Shown one piece after another: positions 36,189 through 44,169 of a DNA stretch of 64,000 nt. The translations under genes were made by a program, and so were the position numbers. Within the stretch, counting starts at the first letter, position 1. The number at the start of each line of letters is the position of its first letter. Origin of the DNA: Pontibacillus halophilus JSM 076056 = DSM 19796. GTDB taxonomy: Bacteria; Bacillota; Bacilli; Bacillales; BH030062. The DNA lies in assembly GCF_000425205.1 (NCBI RefSeq), contig NZ_AULI01000008.1, positions 62,001 through 126,000 on the forward strand. The letters are read 5' to 3'. Under the pieces are notes generated by a model. That model saw nothing but the letters and a program-made list of their open reading frames with translations, had not been told where the DNA came from and made no database searches.

Positions 36189-36229
36189 TGTTAAGGGAGA
36201 CTCTACTTCGAAGAAAGTCTCCCTTAACA
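36189..36229. terminator. Bidirectional hairpin between convergent genes
   Basis: Perfect 13-bp stem GTTAAGGGAGACT (36190-36202) / AGTCTCCCTTAAC (36216-36228) without a clear T-run. Confidence 0.6.
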
Positions 36230-36239
36230 TGATGATCAA

Positions 36240-36845
36240 TTATTTAGCTACTAATTCGGACTCTGTCACCCACTTATGATTGGTAACTTTTTCTCCACCG
36301 TTAGTAGGGGTGTAATCAACCATATAAACAGTTGTTTCTTCCCGAGATTCTATTACGGCTTCAGCACCTTCCATCCCCTTCATATGAGAGGCCTTTAATG
36401 TCACTTCTTCTCCTGAAGGCAATGGTTTTTCTTCCGCTCCTTCAATTTCTTCATGAATCACCCATTTGTGATTTTCCACTCTCTCTCCACCATTTGTTGG
36501 GTCATATGAAACAACGTAGGCAACCGTATTAAATGCACCAGTAATAGTAGCCTCGGCTCCGTTCATCCCTTCCATATGATTTGTTTGAATAATTGCTTGA
36601 CTACCTACTTCAAACGTAGGATTTTCTGCTTGATTCAAACCTTCCGGAACTTCACCGGAACCAGAATGATTCATCCCTTCATGATTGTCCTTTTCCTTAT
36701 CTGAATTATCTTCAGAGTCGGTTTCTTTCTGCTGATTTTCTATTTGATCAGACTCACTATTTCCATCAGCTCCATTATCTGATGAACAGGCTGAAAGAGC
36801 CAGTACTAGTATTAGTAATAGTGTACTCCAAGTATATTTCTTCAT
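36240..36845 (-). CDS. ydhK: YdhK family lipoprotein, two DUF1541 repeats
   Basis: 201 residues from the ATG at 36845, GGAGG ten bases upstream. Signal peptide with lipobox LSACS, then an acidic Asp/Glu/Asn/Ser linker, then two DUF1541 repeats each holding HM(E/K)GM.GAEA and VxYxPTNGGExVxNHKWV (about 80-140 and 140-200). The paired HMxGM motifs are candidate metal ligands. Surface-anchored; B. subtilis YdhK is the reference, function not established. Confidence 0.88.
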   Translation of the reverse strand: MKKYTWSTLLLILVLALSACSSDNGADGNSESDQIENQQKETDSEDNSDKEKDNHEGMNHSGSGEVPEGLNQAENPTFEVGSQAIIQTNHMEGMNGAEATITGAFNTVAYVVSYDPTNGGERVENHKWVIHEEIEGAEEKPLPSGEEVTLKASHMKGMEGAEAVIESREETTVYMVDYTPTNGGEKVTNHKWVTESELVAK

Positions 36846-36963
36846 TATTCTAATTCCTCCCTGTTCTATCTTCTCTTTGGTCAAATTAATCTTCCCTAAC
36901 TCTAATACTCATTTATTTGATAAACACCTGCGCCAACGTCCCCCCTCCATTCTTCTACCGAGT

Positions 36964-37000
36964 TTTATTTATACCTTTACCTGGTATAGGTATAAATAAA
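36964..37000. promoter_or_regulatory. 13-bp perfect inverted repeat upstream of ydhK
   Basis: Arms TTTATTTATACCT (36964-36976) and AGGTATAAATAAA (36988-37000) with an 11-nt centre, which itself creates a nested ATACC-N7-GGTAT dyad. No T-run, 119 bases before the ydhK start. Candidate operator; the ATACC/GGTAT core loosely recalls copper-sensing CsoR sites. The remaining ~320 bases to 37322 show nothing else. Confidence 0.55.
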
Positions 37001-37322
37001 CATAAAAATATAAGGCCAGCTTAGAACTAGTATCTATCTTCCTTAACCAGAGAGATTACTCAGTTCTTCACACGCGCCTATGAATTTTTAGTATTGTATT
37101 TGGAACTTGTTTTAATTAATACTTCGACACCTATGCTGTCAACATAATCAGGAGTGCAGAATTATGATGTAACAACACCACTACCTTACCCAGTAATACT
37201 GGAAGTGCTGTTCACAGTAGAGCGATTAATACTCAATGTTCTTTGAAAGAATTTCATAATTTAATCATCCCCCCGCCCTTTAACTGACGCTTCCATTCCA
37301 AGTCCTACCTATTACAAGATAG

Positions 37323-37350
37323 AAAAAAGACCATTTCTAAATGGCCTTCT
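37323..37350 (-). terminator. Terminator of the PutR-like gene
   Basis: Stem GGCCATTT / AAATGGTC followed by six T residues on the minus strand. Confidence 0.85.
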
Positions 37351-37365
37351 CACATTTCCATATAA

Positions 37366-38643
37366 TTAATTAAGCTTCACCTGAATCGCATCCTTATACC
37401 GCTTGTAATAAGCGGGAACGTTGTTAATCAACAGCAATTCTGTATATAAGTAACTCTTCATATTGAAATCGCTAAAGTCGATGTCTGTTAGGTCTACGAT
37501 TTGCTTCAGTCGATAATTTAACGTGTTCGGGTGGATGAACAGTTCTTGTGCGGTTTGCTTCGCTTTCACATTGTTGGCGAGGTACACTTCGAGCGTATGG
37601 AGCAGATCGCTTTGGCTTTCTGAGTCTTTCTTGATCAATCGGAGAAGGTCATGACTAAAGTAGTCCTCTGAGCTATTCTTGTCATATAAGGTAGCCAAGT
37701 AACGATAAACCCCTAGCTTCGCGAACTCTCTCGGCATTGTCTCGGGGCGCGGCTCGATAAAGTTCGCCGTCTCGATGACTTCAAGCGCCTCGAGAAAGCT
37801 CTTCCTCATATCGAATAGGGTCCTGTATTCTTTCCCAAGTCCAATCATAAAGGAGTAGAAATCTTCGTCTGTTAGTCCGTGTTTAATTTCAAGAATTAGT
37901 TCTCTGGCCAGTGTGGTGCTAGACCCTTCTTCTCGAGCGACACCATGGACAACGAGAATGATTTGGAATTCGGTACGCAAATATTGTACGCGCGGTCTAC
38001 CGTAGAAGCTGTGGACCAGTGGGAAGAGCTGTTCGAATAACCCCTTCTTCATCGGATTCGATAAGGAAAAGACGAGAACGGAGAAGCGTTCTGGCAACGT
38101 CAGCATGGCCATATTGGCTTCATGCCGGAAGGATGTCTCGCTTCCATACTCATGATGAAGCAGCTTCCATAACAGTTCTTCTCGTCTCCCTTCCTTCGCA
38201 TTCATTCGATTGTACTCATCATAAATGAGTTTCCCTAAGTACGGAGCTACGTCTTGAAGAAACTGCATGTCTTCATCACTTAAATAGGAAGAGGATTCTT
38301 GTACCCAGATGTAGCCCATCGTAAATCCGAGGTGTTTTGCTCCTACCATAATCCTCTGTTGAAACCCTAATTCTTCGATGGGCTCAATACGAATGGGGCT
38401 CTGTTGTTGCTCCACTTGTTGGACAATGCCTTCTTTCTTCAAGCGGTCGATGATGAAGACTGGGCATTTCTTTGAAAGAATTGTTTTCTGTTGAGTCTGA
38501 TCGAAATCTTCATAAGACGAGCTGTATGAAATCAGTTCAAAGTTCTTATTCTCGATAATCACCGGCTTCGATAGCTTTGAGCTAATCAACTCAGTTGCTT
38601 TATGTATGTTTTCCATCTCAAATATGAGCTCTTTTACATCCAT
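37366..38643 (-). CDS. PucR/CdaR-type regulator, probably PutR-like
   Basis: 425 residues from the ATG at 38643, GGGG six bases upstream. N-terminal ligand domain (about 25-160), a central GGDEF-like region, and a C-terminal PucR helix-turn-helix VYLANNVKAKQTAQELFIHPNTLNYRLKQI-type segment (about 345-375). Length matches B. subtilis PutR (proline-responsive activator of putBCP), and put genes lie 11 kb away on the same strand with a dyad array upstream. A different catabolic target is possible. Confidence 0.75.
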   Translation of the reverse strand: MDVKELIFEMENIHKATELISSKLSKPVIIENKNFELISYSSSYEDFDQTQQKTILSKKCPVFIIDRLKKEGIVQQVEQQQSPIRIEPIEELGFQQRIMVGAKHLGFTMGYIWVQESSSYLSDEDMQFLQDVAPYLGKLIYDEYNRMNAKEGRREELLWKLLHHEYGSETSFRHEANMAMLTLPERFSVLVFSLSNPMKKGLFEQLFPLVHSFYGRPRVQYLRTEFQIILVVHGVAREEGSSTTLARELILEIKHGLTDEDFYSFMIGLGKEYRTLFDMRKSFLEALEVIETANFIEPRPETMPREFAKLGVYRYLATLYDKNSSEDYFSHDLLRLIKKDSESQSDLLHTLEVYLANNVKAKQTAQELFIHPNTLNYRLKQIVDLTDIDFSDFNMKSYLYTELLLINNVPAYYKRYKDAIQVKLN

Positions 38644-38880
38644 GCTATTCCCCGCTTTATCCCCATTTGTCTGATTATGTAGTACTATTATAGCGATATT
38701 GTGACAAAAGAGGAAGAATCGTTCGTTTAATAGATTAAATTGTATCATTTTTCCGATAACTTATAGGAATATGTATATTCCCCTGTTACAATGGTAGTAA
38801 CCTTGTTTTTTATATAAGTGACACAAACCTTCGGAAAAAGCGTCACTTCTAAATTTAAAAGCAAGGGAAGTAGGGATTCC

Positions 38881-39057
38881 ATGAAATATAGAGTAGTCGG
38901 ACTGTTTCACAAAGGAACGATTATCACTTTTGGTTCAGACAACATGGAGCAATACTTCAGTACAGCAGAAGAAGCTGAGAAATTCTTGAACCAAATTAAA
39001 GAGAATGACAAGTTCCCGGAAGATTATGAACTCAAAGTCGAGGAAATTCCCTTCTAG
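38881..39057 (+). CDS. Small hypothetical protein
   Basis: 58 residues from the ATG at 38881; only a loosely matching GTAGGG upstream. Sequence KYRVVGLFHKGTIITFGSD then YFSTAEEAEKFLNQIKEN suggests a small alpha/beta fold. It ends at a strong terminator, which supports a real gene. Confidence 0.6.
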   Translation: MKYRVVGLFHKGTIITFGSDNMEQYFSTAEEAEKFLNQIKENDKFPEDYELKVEEIPF

Positions 39058-39089
39058 TTTATGGATAATAACCACTTCTACGATATACG

Positions 39090-39118
39090 AAAAGAGCGCT
39101 CCTGAGAGCGCTCTTTTC
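39090..39118. terminator. Hairpin terminator
   Basis: AAAAGAGCGCT / AGCGCTCTTTT stem of 11 bp, works in either direction. Confidence 0.85.
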
Positions 39119-39232
39119 TCATGTCTTCTATATATTCTCACACTTTATTTCTCGTGCGAGATGTATGAAAGATCCCCTGATTATTCAACCTACTCCATTG
39201 AGTATAAACGTTACTCTATATATAATGGAGAC

Positions 39233-40321
39233 TTATTCGAATTCCTTCAATAAATGTTCTAAATTACGTTCCATAATGGTGAAATAATCTTCATCTTGTT
39301 CAATGTCCTCTGTTGTGAGTACAGAAAGATTGTGAAGATCAATCGGTTTAGCATCTAGTTCATCCTTGATGACATTTGCAACACGGTCTGTCACGTTCTG
39401 TTCGAAATAGATGTACTCGAGGTTGTTTGCTTTCGCTTCTTCAATTACTCTCTCCAGGCTCTTCTGGGAAGGTACTTCAGATGGTGATAGTCCAGATACT
39501 GGTATTTGCTCGACTCCATATGCATTCTCCCAATATCCATATGCAGCATGAGAGACGATGAACTTCTTATCAGATAGATTCTGCAACTTATCTTCATACA
39601 TTTGATTTAATTCATCTAATCGATTGACGAGTGACTCGTAATTCTGCTCGTATACTGATGAGTCTTCAGGATTTAAAGATACTAACTGTTCCTTAACATT
39701 AGCTGCCATTTCCTTCGCACGTACGGGATCTAACCAAATATGCGGGTCCTCATCTCCATGGTGGTGCCCTTCATGCGAGGATTCTTCGTCATTGTGATTT
39801 GAATCATGGTGGGATTCTTCATCATGGCCTTCTTCATGTTCATGGTCTTCAGTGTGGACGCTCTCTTCTCCGTGGTCGTGTTCTTCTGAATGGTCATTTC
39901 CTTCTTCATGCTCTGAATGATGGTTATGTGCGATAAGTTCAATATCCTTAGAAGCCTCGAGAATTTCTACTTCTTCTTTCTTTAAAGCATCAGCCATAGA
40001 AGATGCATAAGGTTCAAGCTCAGCTCCATTCATCATAAATAAATCTGCCCCTGCTAGCTCTACCATCTCTTTACTAGTAGGCTCATATGTGTGTGCATCA
40101 GATCCCGGTGGGAGGATCGACTCCACGTCTACTGTTTCACCACCAATTTGCTCGGTAAAATACAGTAACGGGTAAATAGTGGTGTAAATTTTCAGTTTAT
40201 CCTCATTGGAAGAATCTCCTGATGCTTCGTCATTACTAGACGTTTCCTCAGCCCCACTACACGCTACCAATACAAGTAAGAGTAGCATGAATCCAAACAG
40301 TGTTGACATCCGTTTTATCAT
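39233..40321 (-). CDS. znuA: ZnuA/AdcA: zinc ABC transporter solute-binding lipoprotein
   Basis: 362 residues behind AAGGGG. Signal peptide with lipobox LVACS (Cys21), then TIYPLLYFTEQIGG typical of cluster A-I metal-binding proteins, a long His/Glu/Asp-rich loop at about 130-195 characteristic of zinc (not manganese) binding, and ligand-type DPHIWLDP and VSHAAYGY motifs. Two Zur boxes precede it. The permease and ATPase (znuB, znuC) are not adjacent and must lie elsewhere. Confidence 0.92.
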   Translation of the reverse strand: MIKRMSTLFGFMLLLLVLVACSGAEETSSNDEASGDSSNEDKLKIYTTIYPLLYFTEQIGGETVDVESILPPGSDAHTYEPTSKEMVELAGADLFMMNGAELEPYASSMADALKKEEVEILEASKDIELIAHNHHSEHEEGNDHSEEHDHGEESVHTEDHEHEEGHDEESHHDSNHNDEESSHEGHHHGDEDPHIWLDPVRAKEMAANVKEQLVSLNPEDSSVYEQNYESLVNRLDELNQMYEDKLQNLSDKKFIVSHAAYGYWENAYGVEQIPVSGLSPSEVPSQKSLERVIEEAKANNLEYIYFEQNVTDRVANVIKDELDAKPIDLHNLSVLTTEDIEQDEDYFTIMERNLEHLLKEFE

Positions 40322-40361
40322 TGCAGACTTCCCCTTCGTAAATTAGAATATACACAATATA

Positions 40362-40399
40362 TCGTAACGATTACGGTTTGTAAATAGTAATTATTACGA
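40362..40399 (-). promoter_or_regulatory. Two Zur boxes upstream of znuA
   Basis: TCGTAACGATTACGG (40362-40376) and TAGTAATTATTACGA (40385-40399) match the Bacillus Zur consensus TCGTAATnATTACGA at 13 and 14 of 15 positions. Zinc-loaded Zur should repress znuA. Confidence 0.88.
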
Positions 40400-40413
40400 T
40401 TTGATAAGTAAAT

Positions 40414-40442
40414 AAAAAAACATGCCTCACTGACATGTTTTT
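40414..40442. terminator. Terminator of zur
   Basis: ACATGTCAGTGAGGCATGT stem-loop followed by seven T residues on the minus strand; it also has T5 on the plus side. Confidence 0.8.
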
Positions 40443-40854
40443 AAACTGCGCAACTAGCGCACCTTCCGTAGATTTCAAAAACGTGATCCTCGACAACGTG
40501 CCCCGCCAATTCGCTGCGATAGGAGTCAATAGGACAGTTTGTAAGCGGAAGGATAACACCGCACGTACGGCAAATAAAATGGTGATGATGTCCTTCAATA
40601 TCACAATGAAAGCGAAACCTCTTCTCACCTTCCATCCGATTCACTTCTACTACCCCTAAATCTTCTAACGAATAGAGATTACGGTACACCGTGTCATAAC
40701 TTGCTTTAGGAAAGTCTTTAGAGAATTGCTTCCAAATATCATTAAATGATAGATAAGAGCGGTTGTGGTTTAGTATCTCTAGTAAATACTCTCTTTGCTT
40801 CGTTAATTTATAACCGTTTTCCTTTAATAATTTAAGAGCTTGGTCCATATTCAT
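40441..40854 (-). CDS. zur: Zur: zinc uptake repressor (Fur family)
   Basis: 137 residues. Winged helix with YDTVYRNLYSLEDLGVV (about 53-69), regulatory HHHHFICRTCGVI and C-terminal CASC: the two CxxC pairs hold the structural zinc of Fur-family members. Three Zur-type boxes in flanking promoters mark it as Zur rather than Fur or PerR. Convergent-to-same-strand order places it just upstream of znuA but with its own terminator. Confidence 0.92.
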   Translation of the reverse strand: MNMDQALKLLKENGYKLTKQREYLLEILNHNRSYLSFNDIWKQFSKDFPKASYDTVYRNLYSLEDLGVVEVNRMEGEKRFRFHCDIEGHHHHFICRTCGVILPLTNCPIDSYRSELAGHVVEDHVFEIYGRCASCAV

Positions 40855-40951
40855 TCACTATACATCCTTTATGGGAAGACTTAATTGCATGTTTCTATTG
40901 TTACAGTTTGCGAAGTAGCTTCTAAACGTAAGAGAGACCTAATACACTTTA

Positions 40952-40966
40952 TAGTAATGATTACGA
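40952..40966 (+). promoter_or_regulatory. Zur box upstream of the permease pair
   Basis: TAGTAATGATTACGA matches the Zur consensus at 14 of 15 positions and is almost identical to the znuA box at 40385-40399. It lies 17 bases before the start codon of the first permease gene, so bound Zur should block it. Confidence 0.88.
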
Positions 40967-40983
40967 TTTGGAGGTGCCTACAA

Positions 40984-41985
40984 TTGAAAACAATTATACA
41001 GGCTGTAACGTATACAAGCGGCTACGTCTTACTGATAGGGTTATTCTTCTTATTCATTGCAAGTGAATGGATTGTAGTTGAGTTTCTCATTACAATTCCA
41101 GATGTATGGAAGAATATACTTACCTTAATGCTAAGCATATTTCTAGAAGCGATACCTTTCGTGCTCATCGGTGTATTTGTATCTGCACTCATTCAAACCT
41201 TTGTGAAAGAACACCACTTAAATCGCTATATCCCTCACCATCCACTAGTTGCTTTGGCCCCTGCGATTGTTATTGGTGCCATATTCCCTGTCTGCGAATG
41301 TGCCATCGTCCCCATAGTAAGAAGATTGATTCAGAAAGGAATGCCCTTACATGTTGGAATGGTCATCATGGTATCCGCTCCGGTGCTAAATCCTATCGTC
41401 TACCTCTCTACGTTTCATGCATTTAGATCCACACCATTCATGGCACTAGACAGAATGATACTCGCATTCGTAGGAGCGCTCATCATTGGTTTGCTCATTT
41501 ATATCCTTATCGGTAATCGAAATCAATTGAAAGACAATCTCCCCCACCACCACGCCCACGTTCATAAAGGAAATCGAGTACGCCAAACCTTAAATCATGC
41601 GGTAGATGAGTTTTTTGACATGGGGAAATTCCTCATTTTCGGTGCACTCCTAGCAAGTACGGTGCAAGTCTTGGTTTCAAGAGAAGATTTGATCCAGTTT
41701 GCTGGTGGAACTTGGACAGGCCCTCTGTCGATGATGGGCGTTTCTTACTTACTATCATTGTGTTCAGAAGCAGACGCATTTGTCGCTTCCTCGTTCGGCG
41801 GAGTGGCTACCTCCTCTTCGTTGCTTGCATTTTTAGTCTACGGTCCTATGATTGATTTAAAGAACACTCTGTTAATGCTAGCTTCGTTCCGCGCTCGCTT
41901 TGTGTTTCAATTTATCCTTATCGTAACACTTGTTATCTATATTGTAACAATGTTCTATAGTGGATTTCAGCAAGGAGGGATCTAA
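40984..41985 (+). CDS. UPF0718-type permease (YcgR-like)
   Basis: 333 residues from the TTG at 40984, with GGAGG nine bases upstream; longer frames would run over the Zur box. Eight or more membrane helices; the signature FPVCECAIVPIVRRL with two Cys, and SAPVLNPIVYLST, SLCSEADAFVASSF. A His-rich loop HHHAHVH occurs at about 181-187. The family is paired with TIGR03943 proteins, exactly as here. The Zur box points to a role in zinc limitation. Confidence 0.85.
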   Translation: MKTIIQAVTYTSGYVLLIGLFFLFIASEWIVVEFLITIPDVWKNILTLMLSIFLEAIPFVLIGVFVSALIQTFVKEHHLNRYIPHHPLVALAPAIVIGAIFPVCECAIVPIVRRLIQKGMPLHVGMVIMVSAPVLNPIVYLSTFHAFRSTPFMALDRMILAFVGALIIGLLIYILIGNRNQLKDNLPHHHAHVHKGNRVRQTLNHAVDEFFDMGKFLIFGALLASTVQVLVSREDLIQFAGGTWTGPLSMMGVSYLLSLCSEADAFVASSFGGVATSSSLLAFLVYGPMIDLKNTLLMLASFRARFVFQFILIVTLVIYIVTMFYSGFQQGGI

Positions 41986-42858
41986 TTGAATAGATTAACA
42001 CATGGTTTGTATCGAGGCGTGTTAATGATTGGCTTCACTTTGCTTGTGTTCAAACTAATCGTAACAGGAGACATTGGGAGTTACATTGCTCCTAGAATGA
42101 TGCCTTACATCTACATTGCTTTCATTATCATGTTTCTGCTCAGTCTTGTACAATTTACAAGAGTTGATGAAGAAGATGATTGCGGATGTGACCACAATCA
42201 CGGCTACACGAGATCCTTCTCTCGGTCAATCGCTGTGTATATGCTGTTCCTAATTCCTCTGTTAGTAGGATTTCTATTCTCAGATTACGCATTGGGGAGT
42301 TCGCTCGCAAATCAGAAAGGATTCAAATATAATCTTCAAACGAACGTAACGAACCAATCATCGGCTGACATGTATAACGAAGTAGAAGACATCCAAGACG
42401 AGCTCCTTGTTATTGATGCGTTGGATATGTATCCGACGTTGTACAAGGTTCTATTAGAACAAAAGACCATTTCAATAGATGAAGATTCGTTCATAGGAAC
42501 CATATCCGTACTTGAAGCTGACCCCGCTTCCTTTGTAGGGAAAGAGGTCGAGCTTTCCGGCTTTGTATTCAGAGAGGAAGATCTTACTAACAATGAGTTA
42601 ATCGTAGGTCGATTTGGCATGACCTGCTGTGTGGCAGACTCCAGTATATTTGGGTTAATCGTCGAAGGGGAAACGTTGAATAGCTTTAAAGATGACCAAT
42701 GGGTAACGGTGAAAGGGACAATTAAAGTGAAAGAATACAATGGGTGGACGTTACCTTCACTCTCTGTATCGAACATCACCCTCATTGATGAGCCCGATAC
42801 CCCTTATGTCTACGAGAATTTAGAGGTAGATGACTTTCGCCACCTCTATTCAAATTGA
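41986..42858 (+). CDS. TIGR03943 family membrane protein (YcgQ-like)
   Basis: 290 residues, TTG start immediately after the permease stop codon (GGAGGG upstream). Three or four N-terminal membrane helices with a CGCDHNHGY metal-type motif at ~65-72, then an extracytoplasmic domain from ~105 with VELSGFVFRE, VGRFGMTCCVADSS and WVTVKGTI. The partner of the preceding permease; both should be under Zur control. Confidence 0.88.
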   Translation: MNRLTHGLYRGVLMIGFTLLVFKLIVTGDIGSYIAPRMMPYIYIAFIIMFLLSLVQFTRVDEEDDCGCDHNHGYTRSFSRSIAVYMLFLIPLLVGFLFSDYALGSSLANQKGFKYNLQTNVTNQSSADMYNEVEDIQDELLVIDALDMYPTLYKVLLEQKTISIDEDSFIGTISVLEADPASFVGKEVELSGFVFREEDLTNNELIVGRFGMTCCVADSSIFGLIVEGETLNSFKDDQWVTVKGTIKVKEYNGWTLPSLSVSNITLIDEPDTPYVYENLEVDDFRHLYSN

Positions 42859-42860
42859 AA

Positions 42861-42888
42861 GGAAGAGCGCACTATAGTGCGCTCTTCC
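42861..42888. terminator. Palindromic hairpin at end of the permease operon
   Basis: A 28-bp perfect palindrome (GGAAGAGCGCACTA and its complement) between convergent genes; no strong T-run. Confidence 0.65.
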
Positions 42889-42925
42889 CAGTCTTAAGAA
42901 TTATTCTTACAACAGAAGTCAGGGA

Positions 42926-43507
42926 TTATGGGTTGAATAGGAGTTGTCTGCTATATCCCACATAATTGAAAATATCATTGATAATATAAACCTCTTCCCC
43001 ATCCTCTTCAACAATCAAGTCAAATCCAGATAAGTCGGATACCACCTCTTCTTTATTCTCAGCATAAAGCTCATCTGTGAAGGAAGTTTCGAAGCTTCTA
43101 AGTGAATCATCCTCCGCGGGGAAAGGTTGTTCGTACGGTTCACTTTTCTGTTTCTCTACTTTCGATTGGAGACGTTCAGGGTAACGGATTACAAATGCAT
43201 AGTCCTTCTCTTGTTCATTTATGTACGACACGAGCTGGTCCGTTATTTGATATTCGAGATGAACCTCTAGATGGGAATCTTCTGTGATGCTCACGATGAA
43301 ATCTCTCAATAGTATTTGATCGTGCCACTTGTCGGATTCATCTTCTTCGTTTCCCCCCGTTCCTTCTTTCCCTTCTTGTTGTTCTTCATTTACATGGTTC
43401 TCTTCAGGTGCAGGCTTCTCTTGCTCCTCATTCCGTGTGGCAGCTTGCTCTGACACACATCCGAATAGAAGAGATACACCTACTACCACTATCATTCTCT
43501 TAACCAT
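42926..43507 (-). CDS. Hypothetical lipoprotein
   Basis: 193 residues from the ATG at 43507. Signal peptide ends in lipobox LLFGC; residues ~22-60 are a Glu/Asn/Gln-rich linker as usual in Gram-positive lipoproteins. The C-terminal domain (about 70-193) is acidic, no family recognised. It lies downstream of the ECF sigma gene, but a hairpin separates them. Confidence 0.7.
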   Translation of the reverse strand: MVKRMIVVVGVSLLFGCVSEQAATRNEEQEKPAPEENHVNEEQQEGKEGTGGNEEDESDKWHDQILLRDFIVSITEDSHLEVHLEYQITDQLVSYINEQEKDYAFVIRYPERLQSKVEKQKSEPYEQPFPAEDDSLRSFETSFTDELYAENKEEVVSDLSGFDLIVEEDGEEVYIINDIFNYVGYSRQLLFNP

Positions 43508-43596
43508 TGGTCTTCTTCCACACCTCGTTCTTCCATCCATTTCTCTTTAGTTTAACATCTCATAGACATCGGAGTAACCGAATAGCTTGTGCATAA

Positions 43597-43625
43597 GAAA
43601 CCCCGTCGCATTGGCAACGGGGTTG
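43597..43625 (-). terminator. Terminator after the ECF sigma gene
   Basis: Stem AACCCCGT / ACGGGGTT with a 12-nt loop, then TTTCTTA on the minus strand. Confidence 0.75.
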
Positions 43626-43629
43626 TAAC

Positions 43630-44154
43630 TTAAGCTTCCTGTCGAAGAAGGTTTTCTTTCACCGTCTCTCGAGCACGATAGACCCGGGATTTCACCGCGG
43701 CTTGAGACAACTTCAAATGCTCTGCTATCTCGTTTTCTTTAAGGTCACGTTTGTATTTCAACAGGAAGACTTGACGTAAATTCTCACGTAGCTGACGAGC
43801 TTCAGCTTGCACTTCTGCTACCCGTAGATGGAGTTCAATTTGTCGTTGATAGTCATCCACGCAGTTAGACGATCCGTGCATATACGATTCATCAAATTCT
43901 GTAAAGACGACTTTCTGTTCTTTTCTTAATGTATCTATGGCTGTACGCTTAGCAAGCGTCTTCAGCCAAGCTCCTACTTTCCCATAATCGCTAATATAGT
44001 GAAGTTTCTTATAGGCTTTCAAGAATGAATCCTGCGTAACTTCTTCAGCAAGGTGAGCGTTCCTCATGATCGGATAAACCGATGCGTACACCTTGTCATA
44101 ATAGGTTTCATAAAGTTCACTAAAGATTGTGTCCTTGCAGCGCTCATCGATCAT
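43630..44154 (-). CDS. ECF-type RNA polymerase sigma factor
   Basis: 174 residues, AAGGAGG ribosome-binding site. Sigma region 2 (AEEVTQDSFLKAYKKLHYISDYGKVGAWLKTLAKR...IDTLRK, about 36-78) and region 4 (FLLKYKRDLKENEIAEHLKLSQAAVKSRVYRARETV, about 130-165). It starts 15 bases after the ABC permease gene, so it is the last gene of the GntR-ABC operon. No anti-sigma gene is adjacent, unusual for ECF factors. Confidence 0.9.
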   Translation of the reverse strand: MIDERCKDTIFSELYETYYDKVYASVYPIMRNAHLAEEVTQDSFLKAYKKLHYISDYGKVGAWLKTLAKRTAIDTLRKEQKVVFTEFDESYMHGSSNCVDDYQRQIELHLRVAEVQAEARQLRENLRQVFLLKYKRDLKENEIAEHLKLSQAAVKSRVYRARETVKENLLRQEA

Positions 44155-44169
44155 GAGTGTCCGCCTCCT

